From Runella rosea (GTDB taxonomy: Bacteria > Bacteroidota > Bacteroidia > Cytophagales > Spirosomataceae), in NCBI RefSeq assembly GCF_003325355.1, contig NZ_CP030850.1, forward strand, positions 3,472,001 through 3,536,000: a stretch of DNA of 64,000 nt. The letters run 5' to 3'. The notes beneath the pieces were generated by a model that searched no databases, was not told the DNA's origin, and worked only from the letters and a program-made list of their open reading frames with translations. Within the stretch, counting starts at the first letter, position 1. Each line of letters begins with the position of its first letter. The translations under genes were made by a program, and so were the position numbers. Positions 55,029 to 63,623 of this stretch are shown here, one piece after another.

Positions 55029-55454
55029 ATGACAATTAAAAGAATTTTTATCGGTATTTTGTTAGTGCTGATGGGATGCGAGCGGAAAGACATCATAGAG
55101 ACATATGTTTTCAGCGATATGACTAAAACCCAGTATTTCTTTTACAAAATTAAGCGGGAAGATAGTATTGTGGATATAAACGTAAAAGGGTATATGGACG
55201 GAAGCTTAGGGGTTATGGGCAAGGGACTTTGTTCTGATACTACAGAATTTAAAGCACGCAAAAGACCTATTAATATATCTCAAATAGATAGTCTTACTAG
55301 TAGATTTTACACTGTTCATACAGACTCAATCAAAGTTAAAGAAGTAGAAGAGGGAACTCAAGCAGGTCTTATTCTTGCTTTAGAATTCATCCCCGGCACA
55401 GCAAAGAAAGGCAAAATAGAGGTCGTGTTTCGCGAGCATGGGTATGGGTTTTAA
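55029..55454 (+). CDS. Small tandem lipoprotein, copy 3; candidate immunity protein
   Basis: A 141-residue paralogue of copies 1 and 2. The lipobox is again VLMGC. An 86-base run at 55104-55189 is identical in all three copies (54053-54138 and 54547-54632). The centre (about 55212-55345) is again different, with CSDTTEFKARKRPINIS replacing the copy-1 version. After its stop only the left half of the spacer hairpin remains, which marks the end of the amplified unit. The function is not known. Confidence 0.75.
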   Translation: MTIKRIFIGILLVLMGCERKDIIETYVFSDMTKTQYFFYKIKREDSIVDINVKGYMDGSLGVMGKGLCSDTTEFKARKRPINISQIDSLTSRFYTVHTDSIKVKEVEEGTQAGLILALEFIPGTAKKGKIEVVFREHGYGF

Positions 55455-55500
55455 TACTTTTCACAAATGCCCCACAGGCCAATATTTTAACCGTACCTTT

Positions 55501-56101
55501 TTACCCCTCCGCAAAAATTTCTTTCAAGTTGGTTTCAAACCCTGCTAAAACACTCGAACGAACAATGTTCTGTTCTTCAGCCGAAGAAAACAGCGGGTAT
55601 TTTCCGTTTTCGAGTACATACACCAAAACCACTTCATTACGAGGGTCTACAATCCAGTATTCCTGCACACCAAAACGCTCATAATCTTCCTTTTTCTCAA
55701 TATAATCGCGTGCTACGGAGCCTTTTGAAACCACTTCCACAATCAACGCGGGCGCACCTTCAATGGCGCTTTCACCTACTATCTGCGCCTGTTCTTTGGC
55801 AATAAATACTAAATCAGGCTGACATACATACTTCACCTTGAGCAAAGTGGACATCAATGGGCGCAAAAAGTACTTCTCCCAATCGATTGGAAATCACAAA
55901 ATAATCTAAAAGTCTAAACAATCGTTTAGAAATCCGTTGGTGTTGAGTCTTAAGGGCAGGTGATATATCAATCAGATTAAAATGACGCAATTCGTACCGC
56001 GATTCGGGCGGTAGCTCTCTGCGCATTCGTTCATACGTCCAACGTTCGGTACTGACAATGGTAGCGATAGCTTCAGCGGGTCTTCTATGCAAGTCAATCA
56101 A
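55501..56101 (-). pseudogene. Uma2-family protein (DUF820), broken by a 4-base duplication
   Basis: Two overlapping frames make one Uma2-like protein. The N-terminal part (ESRYELRHFNLIDISPA, then FAPIDVHFAQGEV) ends at a stop at 55814. The C-terminal part (QPDLVFIAKEQAQI, then YWIVDPRNEVVLVY) continues in another frame. ACATACAT at 55822-55829 looks like a duplicated 4-base unit; removing one copy joins EVC to QPDLVF as in intact family members. Uma2 proteins have a PD-(D/E)XK-like fold. This copy is probably inactive, unless the sequence has an error. Confidence 0.82.
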
Positions 56102-56235
56102 ATCATAATCAGAAAGCTACGGCATTTTCCGTAATTTTTCAGCCCAATTAGTAGCAGTCAGCCAATAGACTGTAAACTGTGAACCGAAGATGACCTCCCA
56201 CGAAATCTGCCAAGAGTTTTCAGGGAGATCATGTT

Positions 56236-57636
56236 TTACTGCTGAATATAAGTAGACCCGCTGTTGTAAAACCGTAAATCAATCAAGTCTGGCGGGAGGG
56301 GTTGGGTGTTCCAATGACGGTGAATGCTCAGTGCCGCGCCCAATGACGTAGCCTGTGCCACCGAAGCCGCAAATATCTCCATTTCGGGAAATGCGGCCGC
56401 GAGCAAATTCATGTAAATGGGGTTTTTACCAAATCCTCCGTCTACAAAAATGCGCTTCACGCTTGAGCCCGTCAAGACCAATCCCGTTGAGATAATTTGT
56501 TGATTGACAATGTCCAGTATCAGTTGGTGATACGCCTTTTCGTAGGAGTCGTAGCCCGCTAAGTCGCGTTGCCCGAAAAGACCTTCGGTCATGGGTGGCT
56601 TCGAAAGGCGCTCAAAATCAATGCCATCAGTTTTTTTCTCGGCTTTCAATTCATTGATAATGCGCGCATCAAACGCAACAGTTTTGTAATAATTGGCTTC
56701 TTTTTGAAAATGTTCCGCCAACCGTTTTGTTTGTTGTTCATGTTCGTAGCCCGCAAACAAGCGCGATGCTTTGACGGGCTTGCCGTTGTATTGCATATAA
56801 CAAAGACAATCGTACTGAAGCTCTTCGTCGGTCAGGGGCGTATGATTGAACGGATTAAGACTGATGCACCAAGTACCCGTAGAAATCAAGACAAAAGGCT
56901 CATGAAAACTAACCAGATACGGAATCAGCGCCGATGAGCTATCGTGCAGGCCAATGCCTACGAGCCGCGCTTGTCCGTTAATGGATTTAGTGACTACTTT
57001 ATCGCCAGGCTCAATTGGGGCTAATTTTTCTAGGATACCTTCCTGCGCTACCCAAGCGTGGTAAGTATTTTGGTCAAAATCCCACAGATTGGTATGGCAA
57101 CCAATGCTCGTGATATCAGAAACGAACAGGTTTGTTACCAATGAACTTACATACTGAGGCAAATGCAGCGAATACTTGATTTTGGCAAACAGTTCAGGCT
57201 TTTCGTATTTCAGTCGATAAATAATCATCGCCGAATTGAGGCTTCCTAAAACAGGCGAAGCCGTTTTGCGGGTGAACTCCTGTTCGCCGCCGTAGGCGCT
57301 GTAAAATTGCTTTTGAAGCGTTTCGGGGTAAGGTTTGAGGTAATTATACAACGGTGCCACTGGTGCACCCTTTTCGTCTACATGGACCAAACTGGCCCCG
57401 TAGGTCGAAAAATTGATGGCTTTGACGTCGTAATTTTCCAAAGCAAATACCTCTTGTAGCGAGTCACTAACCCAAGAGGTGAGGAGTGCTACGTTCTCGC
57501 ACGGGTCGCCGTCTTCGTCGGTAGTTTCAGGAAATTGCCCCGATTTTTCGAGGACAATTTTATAGTTTTCGTCAAAAAGGAAAAGCTTTTTGTTGGTTTT
57601 GCCGATGTCTAATACGGCGCAAACGGGTATTTTCAT
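56236..57636 (-). CDS. FGGY-family kinase, probable L-rhamnulokinase
   Basis: A 466-residue carbohydrate kinase. The N-terminal phosphate loop is DIGKTNKK (10-17), the second-domain ATP site has ISTGTWCISLN, and DGGFGKNP lies near the end. It begins one base after the isomerase stop, tightly coupled to it. The proposed reaction is phosphorylation of L-rhamnulose to L-rhamnulose 1-phosphate; the role is assigned from linkage to the isomerase and aldolase genes. On its own the sequence could equally be a fuculo- or another ketose kinase. Confidence 0.85.
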   Translation of the reverse strand: MKIPVCAVLDIGKTNKKLFLFDENYKIVLEKSGQFPETTDEDGDPCENVALLTSWVSDSLQEVFALENYDVKAINFSTYGASLVHVDEKGAPVAPLYNYLKPYPETLQKQFYSAYGGEQEFTRKTASPVLGSLNSAMIIYRLKYEKPELFAKIKYSLHLPQYVSSLVTNLFVSDITSIGCHTNLWDFDQNTYHAWVAQEGILEKLAPIEPGDKVVTKSINGQARLVGIGLHDSSSALIPYLVSFHEPFVLISTGTWCISLNPFNHTPLTDEELQYDCLCYMQYNGKPVKASRLFAGYEHEQQTKRLAEHFQKEANYYKTVAFDARIINELKAEKKTDGIDFERLSKPPMTEGLFGQRDLAGYDSYEKAYHQLILDIVNQQIISTGLVLTGSSVKRIFVDGGFGKNPIYMNLLAAAFPEMEIFAASVAQATSLGAALSIHRHWNTQPLPPDLIDLRFYNSGSTYIQQ

Positions 57637-57637
57637 A

Positions 57638-58912
57638 TTACAAACCGGTCGCTACTGTTTTGAGTCCTCTTTCGGCGATGAGATTCTCGCGTACTTTTTG
57701 ACTTCGGTACAATTCCAAAGGATTCAAGGCCCCACCCGCCCGCAAACGAGCTTCGGCGACCAAAGCGCGAACGTCGGTTCGGAACGCGTTTTGCAAAATC
57801 TCTTGTGCCCGCACCACGTCGTTATTATTTTGGGCTTCTTCGAGCGCTTTTCTATCTACCGATAGCGCTTGCGCGTACGACATCATGATGCCTTCGACCG
57901 ATTGTAGCAAATCTTCGAGGGGATCTTTAACGTTGTGTGAAGCATCAATCATCCAACCCAAATCGGTGGCGTGATTCATGCCGCGTGCGTCCATTCCTTC
58001 TACTAACTCGTTAAAAATCAAAAATAACTGATACGGCTTTATTGAACCTGCAGTTAAGTCGTCGTCGCCGTATTTAGAATCGTTGAAGTGAAACCCACCT
58101 AGTTTTCCTTCCATTAGCAGCAACGCAACGATTTGTTCAATGTTGGCGTTGGGTAAATGGTGGCCCAAATCTACTAATGTGTAGGCTTTGTTGCCGAGCT
58201 TCTGAACGTACGAATACGATTGTCCCCAATCGGCGACGGTGGTTGAATAAAAATTGGGTTCGAAGGCTTTATATTCCAAAAACAGCTTCCAGTTTTCTGG
58301 CAAAGCCGCGTAGATTTCTTGCAAACTTTCGAGCGTATTTTGGTACGCTTTACGAAAATTTAATTGACCTGGGAAGCACGAGCCGTCTGAAAGCCACACC
58401 GTTAAAGATTCTGAACCCAGCTCAATACCTTGTTTGATTACCTCAATATTGTGCTCAATCGCCTGTTTGCGGATGGCTTTATTGACGTTTTGCAACGAGC
58501 CGAATTTGTAAGTAAGGGCTTGATCAGGCTGATCCTGAAAGGTGTTGGAATTGACGGCGTCAAACTTTAAACCGTGTTGCGCTGCCAAGGCTTTGATGGC
58601 TTTGGCATCTTGGGGAATATCCCACGGGATGTGCAGTGAAATAGCTCCGCTAGATTGATTTAAAGAATGCAACAGACCCACGTCTTCAATTTTTTCTTCC
58701 AATGTACGCGGTTCACCGCCGCCCGAAAAACGCCCGAAACGGGTGCCGCCCGTACCCAATGCCCAGGACGGAATGGCAATTTGAAAATCAACGACTTTTT
58801 GGATGATGGCTTCCGCGTTTTCGATTTCGGAAGTAATGTAGCTCAAACGGCGCTCGTGGGCTTTGAGCAGGTCGTCGTTGTGTTGTTGTATCTTGTATTT
58901 TTCGAGTTGCAT
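57638..58912 (-). CDS. rhaI: L-rhamnose isomerase, RhaI type (TIM barrel)
   Basis: Interconverts L-rhamnose and L-rhamnulose. The 424-residue protein is a sugar-isomerase TIM barrel of the Pseudomonas stutzeri RhaI type, not the E. coli RhaA type. Likely metal ligands and substrate residues lie in EYKAFEPNF, LVDLGHHLPN and GGFHFNDSKYGDDDL, and LGTGGTRFGRF is near the N-terminus. It lies between the aldolase/dehydrogenase gene (111 bases upstream, with a hairpin) and the kinase (one base downstream). Confidence 0.92.
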   Translation of the reverse strand: MQLEKYKIQQHNDDLLKAHERRLSYITSEIENAEAIIQKVVDFQIAIPSWALGTGGTRFGRFSGGGEPRTLEEKIEDVGLLHSLNQSSGAISLHIPWDIPQDAKAIKALAAQHGLKFDAVNSNTFQDQPDQALTYKFGSLQNVNKAIRKQAIEHNIEVIKQGIELGSESLTVWLSDGSCFPGQLNFRKAYQNTLESLQEIYAALPENWKLFLEYKAFEPNFYSTTVADWGQSYSYVQKLGNKAYTLVDLGHHLPNANIEQIVALLLMEGKLGGFHFNDSKYGDDDLTAGSIKPYQLFLIFNELVEGMDARGMNHATDLGWMIDASHNVKDPLEDLLQSVEGIMMSYAQALSVDRKALEEAQNNNDVVRAQEILQNAFRTDVRALVAEARLRAGGALNPLELYRSQKVRENLIAERGLKTVATGL

Positions 58913-58947
58913 GGTAATGACTGATTTGAAGTTAGGAAATAAACGAT

Positions 58948-58983
58948 TTAAAAAATCTAACGCCTGAAGTCAGACGTTAGATT
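58948..58983 (-). terminator. Hairpin terminator or attenuator between rhamnose genes
   Basis: AATCTAACG (58954-58962) pairs with CGTTAGATT (58975-58983), and CTGA/TCAG extend the inner stem. On the minus strand six T follow. It lies 41 bases past the stop of the aldolase/dehydrogenase gene. Confidence 0.75.
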
Positions 58984-59023
58984 CGAGTATTAAACTAACC
59001 TATGATGAAAAAACAATCTTTAA

Positions 59024-61156
59024 TTAACGAACAAAAGCCATTGCTACACCACCGTCTACGTTCAACACGTTACCAGTCGATTTGCTGAGCAACCCTCCCA
59101 CGAAGGCGAAGCAGGCATTGGCAATGTCGTCGGGCAAAATAGCCTCGTTCAACAATGTTCGTTTGGCATAATATGCGGGTAATTCCTCTACCGTAATGCC
59201 GTAGGCTTTGGCGCGGCCTTCGGCCCAGCCACCAGCCCAAATATTTGAATCGGCAATAACCGCGTCTGGATTGACGGTATTGACGCGAATCTTATCACCG
59301 CCTAATTCGGCCGCATTAAGTCGGCTTAAATGCAATTGAGCAGCTTTGGCCGAACCATAACCTGCGTTGTTTGGTCCTGATACCAAGGCATTTTTACTCA
59401 CAATATTGATAACATCACCGCCAAAGCCTTGCTTGCGCATTACCGCGATACCCGCTTGGGTAACGAGGAATTGACCTTTGACCAAAATGTCGTACAGTTT
59501 ATCCCAATCTTCAATCGTGTGGGCTTCAATGGGTTTAGAGATGCTGATTCCTGCGTTGTTGACAATGATATCCACACCGCCAAAGGCCAAGGCGGCGGCG
59601 TCCATTGCCGATAAAATGCTCTGGGCATCGGTCACGTTCAGAAGCGTGGTCGACACGGCATCTTTACCGAATTTCTTCACAAATTCTTCTTTAGCTCCCG
59701 CCAGACGTTCTTCATTGATATCGTTCAAAACCACTACTGCTCCCTCTTCGGCAAAACGACGAGCGATGGCTTTTCCGATTCCGCCCGCACTTCCCGTAAT
59801 CAACGCTACGCGTCCAGAAAGCGCTTTTGGCTTGGGCATACGTTGAAGTTTAGCTTCTTCCAACAGCCAATATTCAATGTTGAAAGCCTCCTGACGGGGC
59901 AATGAGGTGTATTCTGATACTGCCTCGGCGCCTTTCATTACGTTGACGGCGTTGATGTAGTATTCAGAGGCCAAACGGGCCGTTGTTTTATCTTTTGAGA
60001 ACGTAAACATTCCTACGCCGGGGTACAGAATAACCACCGGGTTGGGGTCGCGCATGGCGGGCGAGTTGGGATGTTTACAGGTTTCGTAGTAATCGGTGTA
60101 TAACTCGCGGTAGGCCACAAAGCCAGGCAGAAGTTTTTCTTTCAGGGCCGCTACATCCGACAAATCTTCATCAGGGGCCAGCGTCAACACCAACGGGCTG
60201 ATTTTGGTACGGAGGAAGTGGTCAGGACAAGAAGTGCCCAAAGGCGCCAATTTTTCCAAATCGTTGGAGTTGATAAATTCCAAGACGCGTGCGTCGTCTG
60301 TAAAATGACCAACCATGGTGCGGTATGACGAACAAAAACCGCGCAATACAGGGGCTAATTTAGCCGCTTGTTTTTGACGGTCTTCTGCCGACAGGCTTTC
60401 AATTTTCTGACCACCAAATACTGGGCGGGTTTTGCCGTAATTTGCTTCCAAATACTCAGCACACTTTTCGATGACTTCGAGCGTGTTGATGTAACTTTCA
60501 TAAGAAGTATCCCCCCATGTAAATAAACCATGCGAGCCGAGCATGATACCGCGCAATTTGATGCCTTTGGCGGCGGCTTCTTCCAAACAGGCACGAAGTT
60601 GAAGGCCTAATTCAAAGCCCGGGCGTTGCCATTCTACCCAGCCCACTTCGCCGTTGAAGAGTTCATTTGTAATCTTTTTGCCATCTTTGGCCGCCGCAAT
60701 TGCAATCGCTGCATCGGGGTGAAGGTGGTCGATATGAGCAAACGGTAAAAAACCGTGTAAAGGAGTATCAATAGAAGGCGCTTTTGACGCTAAATCGAAG
60801 ATACAATGGTTGAACAACTCTACCATTTCATCTTCAAACTCTAAGCCGCGATAAACATTCTCCAAACTACGCAAACGATCCAGATACAACGCTGCACAAC
60901 CCGATTTTTTGAGGGTACCTATATCCCCTCCTGAACCTTTAATCCACATTACTTCCGTATCCTTTGCGGTAAGTGGGTCCTTATCCGTAATTTTGACGGA
61001 CGTATTTCCTCCACCGTAATTTGTTAGGCGAAGGTCAGCACCAAGGATATTGGAGCGATAGATAAAGAGAGCTACTTCATCGCCCGCCAACTCGGCGGCT
61101 TTGGCGTCATCCCAAAGGTAGCTTACATGCTTAAATTGAATGGTTGTCGCTGACAT
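59024..61156 (-). CDS. rhaEW: Bifunctional L-rhamnulose-1-phosphate aldolase / lactaldehyde dehydrogenase fusion
   Basis: A 710-residue two-domain protein. The N-terminal class II aldolase (about 1-410) has LHGFLPFAHIDHLHPDA with metal-type histidines and would split L-rhamnulose 1-phosphate to dihydroxyacetone phosphate and L-lactaldehyde. A C-terminal SDR (about 430-710) has ALITGSAGGIGKA and YGSAK, and would oxidise the aldehyde. Fusion of the two steps is known for RhaEW-type enzymes. It is the first gene of the set, with a TAnnTTTG element upstream; no regulator or rhamnose transporter is adjacent. Confidence 0.92.
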   Translation of the reverse strand: MSATTIQFKHVSYLWDDAKAAELAGDEVALFIYRSNILGADLRLTNYGGGNTSVKITDKDPLTAKDTEVMWIKGSGGDIGTLKKSGCAALYLDRLRSLENVYRGLEFEDEMVELFNHCIFDLASKAPSIDTPLHGFLPFAHIDHLHPDAAIAIAAAKDGKKITNELFNGEVGWVEWQRPGFELGLQLRACLEEAAAKGIKLRGIMLGSHGLFTWGDTSYESYINTLEVIEKCAEYLEANYGKTRPVFGGQKIESLSAEDRQKQAAKLAPVLRGFCSSYRTMVGHFTDDARVLEFINSNDLEKLAPLGTSCPDHFLRTKISPLVLTLAPDEDLSDVAALKEKLLPGFVAYRELYTDYYETCKHPNSPAMRDPNPVVILYPGVGMFTFSKDKTTARLASEYYINAVNVMKGAEAVSEYTSLPRQEAFNIEYWLLEEAKLQRMPKPKALSGRVALITGSAGGIGKAIARRFAEEGAVVVLNDINEERLAGAKEEFVKKFGKDAVSTTLLNVTDAQSILSAMDAAALAFGGVDIIVNNAGISISKPIEAHTIEDWDKLYDILVKGQFLVTQAGIAVMRKQGFGGDVINIVSKNALVSGPNNAGYGSAKAAQLHLSRLNAAELGGDKIRVNTVNPDAVIADSNIWAGGWAEGRAKAYGITVEELPAYYAKRTLLNEAILPDDIANACFAFVGGLLSKSTGNVLNVDGGVAMAFVR

Positions 61157-61222
61157 ATTTATGTATTAGTAGTTTGGATCGTTCTAAGGATTGTTATAGT
61201 AAATACTTCAAAAGTAATAATA

Positions 61223-61230
61223 CAAAGTTA
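61223..61230 (-). promoter_or_regulatory. Putative -7 element of the rhamnose gene set
   Basis: Minus-strand TAACTTTG matches TAnnTTTG, 67 bases upstream of the ATG. A second match, TACTTTTG, lies at 61209-61216. Confidence 0.45.
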
Positions 61231-61239
61231 ATGGATGTT

Positions 61240-61247
61240 TATTTTTG
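61240..61247 (+). promoter_or_regulatory. Putative -7 element of the divergent quinone oxidoreductase
   Basis: TATTTTTG matches TAnnTTTG. A transcript from here would begin past the upstream in-frame ATG at 61235, which supports ATG 61307 as the start. Confidence 0.45.
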
Positions 61248-61306
61248 GAGTGTCATGTACCTTCATGGATTGTATTGACAATTGTTTATCTAATTATTCG
61301 AATATA

Positions 61307-62275
61307 ATGAAAGCAGTTATTGTTTCCCAAACGGGCGGGCCCGAAGTCCTGAATTTGCAAGAACGTCCCTTGCCCGTACCTATACTGCAAGACGTACTGA
61401 TTCGGGTTTATGCAGCAGGGGTCAACCGGGCCGACTTATTGATGCGTCAAGGGCGTTACGGGGTTTCGGGTCAGGCGCCTGTCGAGCCGTTGGGCTTAGA
61501 AATCGCGGGGGTAGTGGAGCAAATAGGCTCTTCGGTCAGCCGCTGGAAAGTAGGCGACCGGGTATGCGCGCTCATTCGTCACGGTGGCTACGCCGAATAT
61601 GCCTTGGCCAATGCCCATCATTGTTTACCCATTCCAGAAGGCCTTTCGTTTGAAGAGGCCGCCTGTTTGCCCGAGACAAGCATGACCGTATGGGATAATG
61701 TATTTCGACGGATGCGCTTACAAAAGGGTGAAAATCTGCTTGTTCACGGCGGCACAAGCGGTATTGGGGTCACCGCCATTCAATTGGCAAAAGCACTTGG
61801 AGCACAGGTATTTGCTACCGCAGGAACGGATGAAAAATGTCGATTTTGTGAAGAATTGGGGGCGATAAAGTGCGTAAATTACAAAACCCAAAATTTTGAG
61901 GATGTCCTTAAACCTGTCGGGATGGACGCTATTTTGGATTACATTGGTGGAGAGTATACCTCCAAAAATATACGTCTGCTGCGTACCGATGGTCGTTTGT
62001 GTTTTATTGCCAGCTTGGGCGGCGCACAAACGCAGTTTAATATTTTGGAAGTGATGAGCAAACGCCTCACCATCACGGGAAGCATGCTTGCCCCCCGTGA
62101 TGATGAATTTAAAGCGGCTTTGGCAGCCGAAGTAGAAAAACGCGTTTGGCCCCTCATTGCCACGGGTCAATACAAACCGATTATCTATAAAACATTCCCC
62201 CTCAGCGAGGCGGCCGAAGCCCACCGCTTGATGGAAAGCTCCGAGCACATCGGAAAAATCGTTCTTGTACCTTAA
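61307..62275 (+). CDS. NAD(P)H-quinone oxidoreductase, PIG3/TP53I3-like MDR
   Basis: 322 residues from ATG 61307. The N-terminus MKAVIVSQTGGPEVL and the stretch NRADLLMRQGRYGVSGQAP are typical of PIG3-like quinone reductases. The cofactor loop is VHGGTSGIGVTA. No zinc-binding cysteines are present. It reduces quinones or related carbonyls with NAD(P)H; the substrate is not known. Its stop overlaps the convergent hydrolase stop by four bases. Confidence 0.87.
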   Translation: MKAVIVSQTGGPEVLNLQERPLPVPILQDVLIRVYAAGVNRADLLMRQGRYGVSGQAPVEPLGLEIAGVVEQIGSSVSRWKVGDRVCALIRHGGYAEYALANAHHCLPIPEGLSFEEAACLPETSMTVWDNVFRRMRLQKGENLLVHGGTSGIGVTAIQLAKALGAQVFATAGTDEKCRFCEELGAIKCVNYKTQNFEDVLKPVGMDAILDYIGGEYTSKNIRLLRTDGRLCFIASLGGAQTQFNILEVMSKRLTITGSMLAPRDDEFKAALAAEVEKRVWPLIATGQYKPIIYKTFPLSEAAEAHRLMESSEHIGKIVLVP

Positions 62276-63585
62276 TCGTCCAAAGATTGATAAATCATCA
62301 TTTCAAACTTACGGTCAATTTCGCCACCATAGCTGGTAGGCCACATTTGTTTCATAATGACGGCGCAAATTTTTTCTTTGGGGTCGGCAAAATAGTTGGT
62401 ACTGAATGCGCCGCCCCAACTGAATGTGCCCACGCTGCCCAAGCCTTTTGAGCGCCCAGCTTCGCCGATTACGCTGAAACCCAAACTGAAATAGCTGCGC
62501 GGATCTGGAAACAATGTTCCGCTTTGGTTGGTGTTGGTAAAAAGCTCCACGGCTTTGCGGCTCAGCAATCGTTTACCGTTGTATACCCCACCATTAAGGA
62601 GCATATGAAGGAAAATGGCATAGTCGTAGGCCGTGCTTGATAGGCCACCGCCGCCCGAATAAAAGGTTTTGGCTCCCTCAATCGGATAATTGGGGTTTGC
62701 CGATAATGAGTTGGTTGTGCCTTTAACCAACTTCTTGTCTTTATCTTCCGAATACAGCGGGACCAAACGGTCTTTTTTGGAATCTGGTAGGTAAAAGTAG
62801 GTGTCTTTCATGCCCAGCGGGGCAAAAATTCGTTGCTGAAAAAACTGGTCGAGGGTCATTCCAGACGCAATTTCCACCAAATACCCTAGTACATCAACGC
62901 TTAAGCCGTAGGTCCATTTTTCGCCGGGTTGATGATTGAGCGGAAGTTTGGCCAGTTTTTGGATGTTATCTCCGATTTTGAGATTTTCGGTGGTAAAGGC
63001 ATCCACAATTCCTGCTTTGGTATAAATGGCCCTCAGACGTTCGTCGCTGGAGATGACATTATAATTGATGCCCGACATGTGTGTCAGCAAATGCCGCACC
63101 GAAATCTCCCGCTTAGCAGGCACGGTCGTAAAGCTGCTGTCTTTCGGGTTGAATTGGTCGAGTACAACGGGTTTAGCAAACGCTGGAATGTATTTGCTGA
63201 TGGGGTCATCGAGCATGATTTTTCCTTCTTCGTGCAGCATCATCACGGCCAGTGAGGTAATGGCTTTGGTCATGGAAGCAATGCGGTAGATGGCGTCTTT
63301 GGCCAACGGTTTATTGCTTTCAAGATCCGCTTTTCCGAAGGCTTTGTAGTACACAATTTTACCATTACGAACCACAATGGCCGCCACGCCCGGAAAAGCG
63401 CCTTTGTCGATATACGACTGAATCATGCCGTCCAGTCGATTGAGTCGCTCTGAGTACATCCCCACCGACTCAGGCGTAGCCGCCGACAGCAAGGGCGGGG
63501 CTTGTCGAGTACCCGTTTGAGAAAAAAGTGGTATTGCTGACAACAGCACCAAGGTTATGGCACGGCAAAAATGATTCAATGGCAT
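62272..63585 (-). CDS. Serine hydrolase, class-C beta-lactamase-like
   Basis: A 437-residue exported protein: signal peptide ending LFSQ, then the beta-lactamase fold. The active site has Ser104-x-x-Lys107 in ASMTK. YGL in WTYGLSVDVLGY takes the place of YxN, as in many esterase-like members. SWGGAFST lies in the third-motif region in place of KTG or HxG. It is unrelated in detail to the hydrolase at 46591, which has HSGG. The role may be esterase or peptidase. Confidence 0.87.
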   Translation of the reverse strand: MPLNHFCRAITLVLLSAIPLFSQTGTRQAPPLLSAATPESVGMYSERLNRLDGMIQSYIDKGAFPGVAAIVVRNGKIVYYKAFGKADLESNKPLAKDAIYRIASMTKAITSLAVMMLHEEGKIMLDDPISKYIPAFAKPVVLDQFNPKDSSFTTVPAKREISVRHLLTHMSGINYNVISSDERLRAIYTKAGIVDAFTTENLKIGDNIQKLAKLPLNHQPGEKWTYGLSVDVLGYLVEIASGMTLDQFFQQRIFAPLGMKDTYFYLPDSKKDRLVPLYSEDKDKKLVKGTTNSLSANPNYPIEGAKTFYSGGGGLSSTAYDYAIFLHMLLNGGVYNGKRLLSRKAVELFTNTNQSGTLFPDPRSYFSLGFSVIGEAGRSKGLGSVGTFSWGGAFSTNYFADPKEKICAVIMKQMWPTSYGGEIDRKFEMMIYQSLDD

Positions 63586-63608
63586 ATCGTTAAGGGTTTG
63601 AAAATGAC

Positions 63609-63616
63609 CAAAGTTA
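63609..63616 (-). promoter_or_regulatory. Putative -7 element of the beta-lactamase-like gene
   Basis: Minus-strand TAACTTTG matches TAnnTTTG, 24 bases before the ATG. Confidence 0.4.
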
Positions 63617-63623
63617 AGAGAAA

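Noticed and set aside
53978-55500. CRISPR-like array
   Set aside because: The repeats are about 500-bp gene units with coding content and no short regular spacers; no cas gene is near.
61235-61306. Upstream start at 61235 for the quinone oxidoreductase
   Set aside because: It adds 24 residues absent from the family, and the putative promoter lies downstream of it.
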